Source: Piper betle
Taxonomy: Eukaryota > Streptophyta > Magnoliopsida > Piperales > Piperaceae
NCBI GenBank assembly: GCA_033002965.1
Contig: JAURVB010013141.1
Location: 1-64,000 of the forward strand
Direction: 5' to 3'
Length of the DNA stretch: 64,000 nucleotides
A program made the translations under genes and the position numbers. Under the pieces are notes generated by a model, which was not told the origin of the DNA, ran no database searches, and saw nothing but the letters and a program-made list of their open reading frames with translations. Below are positions 1-11,639 of this stretch, piece by piece (positions within the stretch are counted from its first letter, which is position 1; every line of letters begins with the position of its first letter).

Positions 1-2738
1 AAAAGTCGGAGTAAGAGTATCCTCGGGAAAACTTGGGTCGTCAGTATAAGCTGGATAAGTCTTTCCACCTTTAGTATGACCCTTATATTGTCCACTGGTT
101 AAATCGTCAATCTGAAGTTGCCTCATTGATCTTGAGACCTTGACCTGAATAATTACTGAATCAGAATCATAAAACTCCATAAACAGTCAAATATGAAGGC
201 AAAGGTAGGGTTTACAACCTTTTCATTCCTTATATCCTCTGCATCCTAACTCACAGGAGTTTCCATAGCAAAGAGTGTTAATATTTGTGGTAGATGATTT
301 TGCATGATATCACGAATGATCCAAAAGTTATCAAAATATCTACAAGACATAAAAGTAACTTTTTCAAAGATAAATCCCAGAAAATTGAGTAGACAAGAGA
401 CAAAATCAAATAGATGATGCAACTAAAAACCAACCTCCACGACCCTCCATTCCAAAGTCCCCTCTGAAAATATTAGCTGAACATTTCGGATGTACTGTCC
501 CGACCATAGCGGTTCAAAGACAAGGTTTGAGAAACGTAGCACTGAGAGATTCTCCACCAATTCCTTGCCCAAATAATGATCGATCCTGTACGTTGAATAG
601 AATTATCTCCATATTGATATGAAGATGGATAATGATAGAAAATATCACAAAAAGCAAAGAGTCATTTCAAAATATGTAATGACAAACCGGAATATTTGCT
701 CCTCTGTTAAAGACTGCTTCGAGCATCTAGTCAACTCCCTGGATAATTCAGAGTCTCGACCAAATGGCTTCTCAACAATGACCCTAGTCCAGCCAGATGA
801 GGAGGAAGCTCGAGAGCTAGTACATCTGACAGCATCTACAAATACATTGGTAAAACAGCCTGCTTGACTTTTGTCCAACCTGAAAGACTAGTCCATATCA
901 AAATCAATGAAGAAATGAAACATGTCAATCTCAGAATCGTGTAAAATATGTTCTGTTTCATCTATAGAGGTGAAAATAGTGATTATAGATAAACTTTTCC
1001 CGCTTGGCTACCTTAATTTCAAGAGTAAGGTGTACGTAGGGGAGCGAGCAGAGCGAACTCGGCTCGAATAGTTTGAAACTCGTTCGAACTCGACTCGAGA
1101 TCGAACGAGTTTTGGACATACATGCTCGAGTTCGACTCGAATATCTTTTATGTGTTCGAGCTCGACTCGAGCTCGAATATACTTAAACTGCTTAATTTTT
1201 ATGAGCTCGTTCGCCAGCTCGTTCGTTAGCTCGAAACCAGCTCGATTAAAAGTCAAAAGTACTTCACTTAAAAAAAATGAGGCCAATGTGGTTTGAACCC
1301 ACAACCTTGAAGTCATCAAGGTGAATACTTACCATCTCAACTATCTTACTTCTTTGTTATTATATTGCATATATATATAATATAATATAATATAATATAA
1401 AGACTATATTATTATATTATTTTATCGAGTCGAGTTCGAGTCGAAGCTACGAGTCGAGTTCGAGTCGATTTCGAGTTATAACCGAGTCGAGTCGAGTCGA
1501 ACACGACCTTGCTCAAGCTCGGCTCGTAAGATTCGAGTTCGAGTCGAGTTCGAGTCGAGCATTTAAATGTCGAGTTTCGAGTCGAGTCAAGCCGAGCCGA
1601 ACGCTAAATGCTCACGAGCTGGCTCGCTCAATTAGCAACCCTAGGTGTATGGCATAAACTGAAGATAATTGTTCAGATTTCAACACAGATGAGTTGATTC
1701 GCACATTGAGGGCTGGCAATTCATTTTCATTTAAATCTTAGACCTATCTTACTTAAGGTGGTTTTCAGTGCCACATACACCAGTGAATGCCAGAGTTTAA
1801 ATTTCATATGCAAAAGGGCTATCGGGAGAAAATGAGGATAATATGGTTCATTTACCAAGTAACACAAAATAAAATCTTGAATGTAGTACCTCTCTGTTTT
1901 TAGTTTTTCATTTAACTCTGCAAAGTTATCCTCAGAATTATGCTGGCCAGTGGTACAAACACCTCTGAAGAAACTGCTTTATCTTATCTCGCAGTTTCCC
2001 CTGAAAGGCAAGTAATATATATGACGGTGAACAATAATTGTTACACCATATACCCATAAAACTCAAACAAGAATGTGCTCCCCATTTTAAATAAAATTAT
2101 ATCCTCAATAACGGCAAAAACTCATCTATCCATTCTTATTAATGAAAGGGGAACTACATGTCGCTCTCTTGTGAAAAATTGGAGATTCAACCAATCAAAA
2201 TACAGGAAAATAAACAATAAATCAAACTATTATAATTTATCTTTAAAATTAGAGTCTTACTATCTCTAAGATAACAAATTATTATAGTGTTTATCATTAT
2301 TTAACGAGGGTTATTTATAAAATTAGAGTTTATCTCTAATATTGACTGCACATGGCATGCCGCATCTTGCCTAGTTTTACCTAATGTGCTGCCAAAGAAA
2401 ATCCTACACGTTAGCTTTTTGCGTTTTGCTACTCATATGTTGCAACTCTTCATCAGTCATTTTGCTTCGAGCAAAGCCAAACACAGTGCAATGCTGCAAA
2501 ATAGGACAATAGCTTAATGAAAATTCGTTGACAACTATTTTAGGACACGCACTCAGGAAAAAACACCGGACCTGCGGTAAACAATCCTCGTAATAGAAAG
2601 CAAATAGGGCAGGGAAATTTTTTTTCTTTGCAAAATCACCTGAAGCTCCAACAACAGTAGTACTGAGGGTGGCTTCTTCCTTCTGGGGTTCAGAAAAGTG
2701 GAAGGTCTCCGATGGCAAAGCAGCAGAACCTCCTCCAA
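1..2738 (-). pseudogene. Plastid-type glucose-6-phosphate dehydrogenase pseudogene
   Basis: Remnant of a spliced G6PDH gene (NADP-dependent first step of the oxidative pentose phosphate pathway), running off the left edge. Visible pieces in gene order: the dinucleotide-binding motif [10 protein letters not shown] near 2,620-2,650; [17 protein letters not shown] after an intron at about 2,494-2,571; an exon at about 1,890-2,000; VFVDAVRC and [14 protein letters not shown] (about 688-850); the catalytic signature [10 protein letters not shown] (about 556-585); [23 protein letters not shown] (about 250-330); and [19 protein letters not shown] near 20-100. Lesions: frameshift after SKT near 2,415, 2-bp deletion in the 1,890-2,000 exon, loss of the segment before VFVDAV, 2-nt insertion near 458-463, and a TAG at 246-248 where the family has Leu. 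Family assignment is firm from the signatures; that it is dead is inferred from several independent lesions. Confidence 0.85.
1037..1643. mobile_element. Short non-autonomous hAT-like element in a G6PDH intron
   Basis: Ends read TAGGGG... and ...ACCCTA, typical of hAT termini, and are flanked by near-identical 8-bp repeats GGTGTACG (1,029-1,036) and GGTGTATG (1,644-1,651). The body is built of dense CGAG/CTCGA palindromic repeats on both arms around an AT-rich centre (about 1,360-1,420, with TATAA repeats). No coding sequence. On the minus strand it carries a tRNA-like pair of boxes near 1,275-1,345. Confidence 0.7.
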
Positions 2739-3372
2739 TTAACTTCTAAGTTTTCTAAGTCAATTGCACGCGATCAATAAAGGAAAGAAACAACAGTCGG
2801 ACGATCAAGATGAAAAAGTTCGAAAGTGATGAACTAGAAGTGATGGTACAAAATTAAATTCATAAACCTTCGGAAACGATTCACACACCTCATGCCAACA
2901 ACAGATTATATTAAAAACAAATAAATTACATAACTATAATAAATTTTATTGACTATGATGAATAGGTAGGCCCGATATGGCTAACAATTTATTTATCATA
3001 TTGTTGAAGCGGAATTTCAACATGAACCAAGAAGAACAAGGAATTCTCCAACAAAATGATTCACCAGTGATATCAGACAATTCAGCCGGCGGCTCCAAAT
3101 TCCATTGCAAACTATGCGCAATTTCAACAAGCAAATCAAAAAGTGCACCACAATTATCACTCACACGTAGCAGACTGGTTATTTTGAACACAAATCTAAC
3201 ACAATAACAACAAGAAAAACAGATGAATTCATTAGCATTAAAACAAGACAAAATCAATCAACATTTTTTCACCTCAAATGACAAATAACCAACAAAAAAA
3301 AACACTAAACAAAACAACAGACAACACTGACCACCTTGCATGGAAACGGTTAAGGACTTGATCATGAAACTC

Positions 3373-3543
3373 CTACTCTCCACATGGGCAGTGGCACGAC
3401 GCTCCATTTCTCGGCGCGAACAAGCGGGGGCCTAAAGAAGTGAAGTGAACTTTAGGAACAAGAGAGCAGCCCGCCATTGCGTGGCAGTGTAAGCAGTAGT
3501 GGTAGGGGATCAGAGGAGGAACTTTGGAGCTAGAGGATGCCAT
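3373..3543 (-). other. Possible transit-peptide exon of the G6PDH pseudogene
   Basis: A 57-codon open stretch begins MASSSSKVPPL and is rich in Ser, His and basic residues with few acidic ones, as chloroplast transit peptides are. It lies upstream of, and on the same strand as, the G6PDH pseudogene, where a first exon would be expected. There is no sequence signature, and it ends at a stop without an obvious splice donor, so it may be a chance frame. Confidence 0.25.
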
Positions 3544-4500
3544 GGAGGAAGAGCACTGAATAGGTGCGAGCGGAAATATCACAAGAGAGGGGACGAGAGA
3601 ACAGCTCTTGGTGCAATCCAAGAATCCATTATTACAAATGATGAGACACCATTAATGAATGGTTTAATGTTAGTAATTGTGATATTTGGATGGAGGTTAA
3701 TGCTGATTGGTTTGGAAACTCTAGCTTATATAAAAAAGTATCAAGGTGAAATCCTGTTTGCTTCCCAGGAAAAAAATGTATCATGGTGAAAAATAACATG
3801 AATTTTTTTAGATTTTTTAAATAAACTCTAAAGTAAATTGTTTTTTTTTAAATGAAAACAATTACTTTTTTTATTGTTTGAAAATTGATGGATTCAGCAA
3901 AAACTCTCATTTTCTCAAAAAATAAAAACGGAACCACAAACTTATAGAGACTATAATACTTTATTGTGAAAAAAATATATTATGAGAAAAATAAACATAT
4001 CAACGGTGATAAATAAGGTTGCAATAATTTGTTTATATTGTCGATCAATTTTGCTTTACCATACTCTTAATTAAAAAAAAGTTAGTGTGGATTATTAGAA
4101 TAAGACAATCTATACTAATTATTTATATCCTTGTTTAAATATATTTTCATATTATTATTATTATATTTTTTTAATTATATAAATAATAGAGATATTATCC
4201 ACAATCGAATCATCGTAATTTTTCATTGTACGACAATCACTCAAATATTTTTTTCTATTAGATAATTTTGATTGTGTCAAAATGATTTTAGCAACCAATA
4301 AGTAAAAAAATGTAGCTTTGGAAAAAATAAAAAAATATAAAAGGGTAATGGAATAATCAAACAGGTTAAATAAATCATCTATTCAATCATAAATAAATGA
4401 TTATAATTAGATTTTTTACGCTGGTAAACCTATCTTAATTAACCAGGGGATTAGAAGGAGATATAATAAGAGAATCATTACATTAATAAAACTTGTAACA
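3544..4500. other. AT-rich intergenic region upstream of the NAC gene
   Basis: Strongly AT-rich with long A and T runs. No coding exon, RNA gene or clear transposon ends were recognised. Its right part should hold the NAC promoter; TATA-like candidates include GATATAATAAG near 4,459. Confidence 0.5.
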
Positions 4501-4520
4501 GATATATTATTATTATTAAT

Positions 4521-4541
4521 CCATCTATCTATCTATCTATT
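4521..4541. repeat. ATCT microsatellite before the NAC start
   Basis: Short tetranucleotide tract (about five ATCT units) roughly 120 bp before the NAC start codon, probably in the 5' leader or core promoter. A second run of the same motif lies in intron 1 near 5,370. Confidence 0.6.
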
Positions 4542-4662
4542 AAGGTGCCTTGAGAGAGAAGACATCTCCGTTCACCACAGCACCCACCCAAAGACTGCAA
4601 CTTTTTTCTCCCACGACCACCAAATTTTCCGATCGCTTCTCTTCCTCTCTTCGCCGGAGTAA

Positions 4663-7600
4663 ATGGTAGTCGCCCGTGGCGGCGGGGCGGAGAGCGGGCG
4701 GCCGGCGCCGCCGTGGGCGCCGCCGGGGCCGGGCTTCCGTTTCCACCCGACGGACGAGGAGCTGTTGAGGTACTACCTCAAGCGCAAGGTCACCGGCAAG
4801 CCCCTCCGCTTCGACTGCATCGCCGAGATCGACCTCTACAAGTTCGAACCTGGGGATCTTCCTGGTTTGCTTACTCTCCTTCTTTTTTTAAAAAAAAATC
4901 TGTTCTAGTTTCACGTCTTTTTCTTTCAGAATCTGCTGATGATTTAGCGGTGCCGAATTAATTACTAGTGTTGTCTTCTTTGGGTTGGAAGTTTGCATGT
5001 TTGTGTGTAGTTGATTGGCTTTGAAGAGGGCATCCAAAAATGATATCTCGAGCATTTTTTTAGTGTTTTTGGGAGGGAGAATGAGTCTTGGACAAAAGAA
5101 AAGGGGGAGTAAGTTATTGATGCTGAGCTAGAAATTGGTCCGCACTTGGATTTGGACGTAGAAAAATGGAGTCTTTTCGTTGGGGGGATTAATTCTACCA
5201 AGTTGCTTACTTAGCAGCCATACTCCTAATTGCTATTGAGCTAAATATTTACTTGTTAAAAGGTGGAACAAACATCAGTCTCTTTTGGTCATCGAGTGCT
5301 CTTGGATGTTCGAAATTTTTAAGAGCGTTGAGGTTTTTATAGCTTCTTTCATTTGCGGCGAACACTATATCTATCTATCTATATATCTATATATATAAAT
5401 ATAAATTTTTCAATACTAGTTGTTTATTATGGCTCTAATACTGTTGCGGATGGTTCTGACGTTGATGCTTTCCCGTAGCTATATTTAATCATCTCCAAGC
5501 TATTCATTTTTCGTCATCATCACCTACAACTTCAAGAAGTTGAAAAATTCTAACAGTGTCTGCCCAAATATTCAATCTTATCACTATGGTTAAGTTCTAT
5601 CATAATTCTTCTCGATTGCTGTGTGAGGTCTTCTCTGAACCAACCTGGCTGGCGATCTTAGTTAAATTTGATTTTCCGCCGTGAAGGCTTTGCCAGTCAT
5701 TCATCTTCGTTATCATTGTCAACCTCTTTCTCCATTCCATTTGATCCTGAACATGGACAAAATGTCAAACCTACATATCACTGCAGTTCAGAACTCTGAC
5801 TCATTGTTTAGTTGATTATTTGAGAGACATTTCAGAAATGCTCTATTCATGAATCCAGATATTATTTAAGCTCCTACTTCTGCAACTGTTTTTTTTTGTT
5901 CATTTTCCCATTCCTAACTGTCTCTGTTGCTATTATGTATGCATTTCAGAACAGTCTTTCCTGCAAACTCGAGACTTGGAATGGTACTTCTACACAGCAC
6001 TGGACAAGAAGTATGGACATGGGTCTAGAACAAACAGGGCAACTGGTCAGGGTTACTGGAAAACCACTGGGAAAGACCATCCAGTTGTTCACCAGGCACG
6101 TGTTGTGGGATTGTGGAAGACACTCGTCTACCATACTGGACGGGTTCCAAATGGGGAAAGAACTAATTGGGTCATGCATGAGTATCGTTTAGAGGATGAG
6201 GAGCTGGTTCAGGGAGGAATATCACAGGTACATCATCAAATTGTTGAATTTTCTTTTTTACAAGACGGATGCTCAATGAATGAGTAGAGTCATTATATTT
6301 TGTGAGTAAACTAAACTTGTGCATTGGGATTTGACTTGTTAATAATTTATTGTTCATCTTTATGATCAAAAAAGTATGTGGTGTCGCCATATTTGGATTC
6401 AGTTGTTATTAGTAAGTTAAAGATAATTGTAGATTATGAATTGCTTAACGTGTATACTATTATTTTTTTTATATCTTAGTATTTTGATGGAAATGTGTGT
6501 GTTGGATTGTGAAAGATCTTTTCATCTTTGTCTGAACATCATTTTGTCTATATTCGAAGGATGCATGCGTCCTATGCAGAGTATTTCAGAAGAGTGGTGC
6601 TGGACCAAAGAATGGGGAGCAGTATGGGGCGCCATTTATTGAGGAGGAATGGGAAGATGAGATGCATGGGATTGATCTCCAGAACTTGAATACTGATGAT
6701 GATACCACAGAAGGCGTTGGCTGTATGGGAGTTGATGCAGTAAATGTGACAGTATGTCTCCTTAAGTAGGAGTAGTTCTATTTACTTCCACCCTAGTTCT
6801 TGCAACATCCGTTAGTTATTTCTGTTTTTCTTTTTGATTGATTTTTTATTGTGAACTGATGGTAGCAACAGCCTGAGATAGATGCAATGCTACATCATTT
6901 ACGAAATGGCTGCCAGTAGTCTATTATGATGACCAGAAAGAACTCTTAGCTTCCACGCTCTGTCAGCTGTTACATGGTAATATTATTACCTGTTTGCAAT
7001 ACTCGTGCATTGCTGGTCCCATGCCCGGAAGGAGGAGGTTTGGCTTCAAGAAGGGCATCCGACACTCAAAACTCTGCCATTTATAATCACATGAACCCTA
7101 TTTTAGGATCCATGCCCCCAACCTCTTTTGGGACATGGTAGAAGAAAAAAAAGAAGATGGTTAGATTATATAGCTGGATTTTTGACAAATGTCTGCTTCG
7201 GCATAAGTAGATAAAATTGGCCCTGTTTTAATTCGTTATTGTGGAAGGCCATAGGAATACTTTACATGGCTTGAGCTTGTAGTCCCATTTGTTAAGTTCT
7301 TAACCACATCAGCGAGGTAGATTTTTAGCCATTCTGCTGTTCCATTTATTTTTTACTGGAAAAAAATCAAGTTGACTTGATTAATTTTTGTTCGTTTCCT
7401 ACAGCCTGTAAACTCTGATTTTTTTTTTCAGACTTCTAATGATTTCCATCTACAACAGATGCAGCAATCTGTTAAGATTACTTCCCAAACCGGTCCTCTG
7501 ACATTGGGCTTAACTGATTCAAATCCTCAGTGTCACATGTCGCAGCCCTGTCTCAATGAGCATATGCTTATGAAAGGAAATGAAAATGCCACTTGTCATG

Positions 7601-10600
7601 TGAAGTTCCCAGACGAAGATTATATAGAAATGAATGATGTGATAACTCCAATGAATGTTGGATGTTCGAGTAACTTGCATGATGAAAATATTCTCAATGA
7701 ATCTCTCTCAGGTGATGTATCATTCTTCCAACAAGATGATCTTATTGGAGGTGGTGGTCTTATAAATATTCCTGAGACTGGTTTGTCTGAGGATGATTGG
7801 GAGGAAATCCTTAAGCACATGAGTGATGTGGATGATAACCTGCAAACATGTTCGACCTTGAATACTTTCTCTCCGTCAGCACATCAATCAGGAATAACAG
7901 AAATTACTGGTACAGAACAGGTAAGAGGAAAAGGTTGCGATTTTGTCGTAGTTTTTACTTAGTTTGTATGATAAAATGAATATTGGGTTATTCTCTGCAG
8001 GCTTCACAAGAACGTGATATTACAGGTCTGTCTTCCTTGATACGAAAAGTTAATTCTTCTCACAATGGATTCAAGGAGAAAGCCATTGGTGATAGTGGAT
8101 TTATTGAATGCCCAGATGCAGCAGGTGCGTGTTTCTAAAATATTGGCGCATTATTGTTATTATTAGCTAATTAATTGTTGGGGCATTTAATGACTTGGAT
8201 GTGAGAAAGAATTCTTGCTTTAATGTTAAGCATGATTACCCCAATGAAAGCTTTTTGAATTTCAAATGAGAAATTGTGACAGCTTGCACAGATGCAGGAA
8301 CCTGTTAAGATTACTTCCCAAACCGGCCCTCTGACATTGGGCTTAACTGATTCAAATCCTCAGTGTCACATGTCACAGCCCTGTCTCAATGAGCATATGC
8401 TTATGAAAGGAAATGACAATGCCACTTGTCATGTGAAGTTCCCAGACGAAGATTATATAGAAATGAATGATGTGATAACTCCAATGAATGTTGGATGTTC
8501 GAGTTACTTGCATGATAAAAATACTCTCAATGAATCTCTCTCAGGTGATGTATCATTCTTGCAACAAGATGATCTTATTGGAGGTGGTGGTCTTATAAAT
8601 ATTCCTGAGACTGGTTTGTCTGAGGATGATTGGGAGGAAATCCTTAAGCACATGAGTGATGTGGATGATAATCTGCAAACATGTTCCACCGTGAATACTT
8701 TCTCTCCATCAGCACATCAATCAGGAATAACAGAAATGACTGTTACAGAACAGGTAAGAGGAAAAGGTTGTGATTTTGTCGTAGTTTTTACTTAGTTTGT
8801 ATGATAAAATGAATATTGGGTTATTCTCTGCAGGCTTCACAAGAACGTGATATTGCAGGTCTGTCTTCCTCGATACGAAAAGCTCATTCCTCTCACGATG
8901 GATTCAAGGAGAAAGCCATTGGTGATAGTGGATTTGTTGAATGCCCAGATGCAGCAGGTGTGTGTTTCTAAAATATTGGCGCATTATTGTTATTATTAAT
9001 TAATTGTTGTGCCATTTAATGACTTGGATGTGAGAAAGAATTCTTGCTTTAATGTTACACATGATTACCCCAATGAAAGCTTTTTGAATTTCAAATGAGA
9101 AATTGTGACAGCTTGCACAGATGCAGCAACCTGTTAAGATTACTTCCCAAACTAGTCCTCTGACATTGGGCTTAACTGATTCAAATCCTCAGTGTCATAT
9201 GTTACAGTCCTGTCTCAATGAGCATATGCTTGTGAAAGGAAATGACAATGATGTGTTAACTCCAATGAATGTTGGATGTTTGAGTTACTTGCATGATGAA
9301 AATACTCTTAATGAATTTCTCTCAGGTGATGTATCATTCTTGCAACAAGATGATCTTATTGGAGGTGGTGGTCTTATAAATATTCCTGAGACTGGTTTGT
9401 CTAAGAATCATTGGGTTGAGGAAATCCTTAAGCACATGAGTGATGTGGATGATAACCTACAAACATGTTCCACCTTGAATACTTTCTCTCTGTCAGCACA
9501 TCAATCAGGAATAACAGAAATTCCTGATACAGCACAGGTAAGAGGAAAAGGTTGCAATTTTGTCGTAGTTTTTACTTAGTTTGTATAATAGAATGAATAT
9601 TGGGTTATTCTCTGCAGGCTTCACAAGAACGTGATATTGCAGGTCCATCTTCCTCAAAACGAAAAGCCATTGGTGATAGTGGATTTATTGAACGCCCAGA
9701 TGCAGCAGGTGTGTGTTTCTAAAATATTGGCGCATTATTGTTATTATTAGCTAATTAATTATTGTGCTGTTTATTGACTTGGATGTGAGAAAGAATTCTT
9801 GCTTTAATGTTAAGCATGATTACCCCAATGAAAGCTTTTTGAATTTCAATTGAGAAATTGTGACAGGTCGCAAATAGTGTGCTCTTCTCGTGCATCATAA
9901 TTGATATCATATATATTGATGATGATAAATAATATTTATTATTAATATGTTCAGCATGATTTGAATTCACTGCCCGCTTTGGTGTTTGTTTATCCTTTTG
10001 ACTTATGTGGAAAGTATAGAGTAGCAGTTTACTGTTGCTATGCATGGGAAGTGCAGCGAATAGGACTGGCTGAATTCTTTTTTTGTTAATTCACCGGGTA
10101 CACAAAAATAGCTGTAACCTTGTTTCTTGATCGTGAACCCAGTTTGTTGTTCAGATGATGGACCTGTTCTTTTTGTGCTATCGCAAGTGGGTTCAGGCAT
10201 TCAAATTATCTGACTATTACAACACAGTTTCATGTTATTGCCAGGCTCATTCCTCTAATCTTTTGGAGAAAAATGTTCATTCTTCTATTCTTTTTGAGAA
10301 AAATGCTTATTCCTCTAATCTAATAACTTTCACATTGTTGAGTGCAGTGTCACACTTAATATACTTGAAACTGATTTGTGCATCTAGCCCTTGCTTTGCT
10401 TTTTACATGCATTTAAAACTCTTGAGAGTGTTGGCAACAAATTAAGCAAGATTTTAGAATGGTCTTAAACTTTTTTCCAACTATGACATGTTCACTGTAG
10501 TCTTTGCACTGCATTTTCTTCTTCCGGTATTGTGAGGTTGTCTTAGCATTGGAGGCTATCATTTTCTTTCAAGTTTATTGTATGCATTTTTATCTAAGTT

Positions 10601-11056
10601 AATGCGTGAACCTTGTTTTCTGTGTATCTTTTCCCGAAATGGAAGCCATGTGCGATTTTGCTTTAATAAATTGAATCTTCTTCGGGCCTGGTGCAATTTT
10701 ACTTTAATATCTTATAAATTAAATTTAATATCTTATAAATTGAATCTTTTCCATCTTTTTCTTAGCCAGCTTGACCATAAATTGTTCTTGCAGATATATG
10801 GAATAAAGATTTCAGCGATGGCTGGGGCAAGCCATTAGCAAAAAGGCTTCATGTTACGCTAGGATCCATTCCTTCATCTCCCGTGTTTGCTGTTGGAAGT
10901 CCTTTCGGAAAGGCCAAAGTCATGGGACACGAACATGGTGTCACCTTGGCCGGTCCAATACACATACCACTGGGAAATAGATGCTCTAGCGGAAACAACT
11001 CAGAAAATATTCCCTTTCAAGATGAAGTGAAAAATAAATATAAGATGAAATATTAG
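4663..11056 (+). CDS. NAC-domain transcription factor, six-exon model ending in a retrotransposon LTR
   Basis: Nuclear DNA-binding regulator. Exons: 4663-4864, 5950-6227, 6560-6751, 7432-7920, 8001-8124, 10794-11056, all with GT/AG borders. They join in one frame to about 515 residues. The NAC domain spans about residues 21-172: [20 protein letters not shown], then [40 protein letters not shown] and [10 protein letters not shown]. The type resembles the ANAC050/052/078 group. Subdomain D reads [16 protein letters not shown], whereas the family usually has two Lys before TLV and RAP after GR. Residues 225-429 are an acidic, Ser/Thr-rich activation-type region encoded by the first of three duplicated exon pairs. 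Exon 6 ([15 protein letters not shown]...) is cut at about 10,969 by a Copia LTR; the frame continues about 28 codons into it to a TAG at 11,054-11,056. Exon 1 is very GC-rich. Function of the truncated product is unknown. Confidence 0.75.
8292..8957 (+). other. NAC alternative exon pair, copy 2
   Basis: Exons 8292-8753 (154 codons, starting [12 protein letters not shown]) and 8834-8957 (124 nt, ending in phase 1). Acceptors GCACAG and CTGCAG and donors GTAAGA and GTGTGT are intact, and both exons are open. Joining this pair after copy 1 puts the second long exon out of frame and reaches TAA within six codons, so it can only replace copy 1, not follow it. Confidence 0.75.
9121..9708 (+). other. 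NAC alternative exon pair, copy 3
   Basis: Exons 9121-9537 (139 codons) and 9618-9708 (91 nt). Relative to copies 1 and 2 the long exon lacks 16 codons after KGNDN and has one extra codon in [10 protein letters not shown]; the short exon lacks 33 nt. All changes keep frame, and splice borders are intact, so this pair is also usable as a sole cassette. Confidence 0.7.
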
Positions 11057-11567
11057 GCACCAAAATAAAAAAATGGATGGAAATTTTCCTCTGAATTAAA
11101 AAAAAATTAACTTACTCAGTTCAATTTTGATAAAGAAAATTTTTTATAATTAAATATCGAATAAAATTTGAAAAAACTCTTCCAATGCAAATCAGGTTGA
11201 ATGATACAATTTTTAAGAAATATAATATATAAGAAATTGAAAAATATAACGTATGAGCAATTGAGAAAATAACACACTTCAAAAAAAAAAATTAATCTCA
11301 CACCTTATATTACAATTCTCACTTTAATTTGAGATTGATAAAAAAAAATTTCAAACTCTCTTTGTATAAGTTAATTGTGTGAAAAAATTGTCTAAGAGAA
11401 TGTTTTATTTAATAAGTATAATTTTAGAAATTATATTATTAATTTTTTATAAAAAGGATGAAATCATAAATAGGTATATAATATACCAACTAGTAGTACG
11501 ATAAATAAAAAAGTCAAAAATTGATAATTAAGTTTTTCAATGCGAATGGATGAAGGAAATTTAGCAA
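10970..11567 (-). mobile_element. 3' LTR of Copia element 1
   Basis: AT-rich LTR of about 600 bp. It matches the sequence at 24,018 onwards (shared block from GGAAATA to about 11,410). On the minus strand it starts TGCTAAATTT right after a polypurine tract, AAAAGGGAAGATT, near 11,568-11,580. Its outer end lies inside NAC exon 6. The TSD cannot be confirmed because the partner LTR is truncated. Confidence 0.75.
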
Positions 11568-11639
11568 ATCTTCCCTTTTACGAATCCATAAGCTAATTAG
11601 AGATAAATGGTAACAAAATTGTCCATACTAGTTCCACTT

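Larger units (their letters stand above)
7459..9866 (+). repeat. Tandem triplication of a NAC exon pair
   Basis: Three direct repeats (7459-8291, 8292-9120, 9121-9866; about 833, 829 and 746 bp). Each contains a long exon, a short intron and a second exon with conserved splice borders. Copies 1 and 2 are nearly identical; copy 3 has in-frame deletions in both exons. Every copy enters in phase 0 and leaves in phase 1, which fits the upstream exon 3 and downstream exon 6. Confidence 0.9.

Noticed and set aside
619..867. Plus-strand open frame of 82 codons
   Set aside because: It is antisense to the G6PDH exon carrying the [14 protein letters not shown] codons; no features of its own.
1275..1345. 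tRNA gene on the minus strand
   Set aside because: A- and B-box-like motifs are present, but the acceptor stem and cloverleaf do not form.
6867..6920. Possible extra NAC exon after an ACAG acceptor
   Set aside because: The frame [15 protein letters not shown] ends in TAG and no donor follows; the six-exon model is in frame without it.
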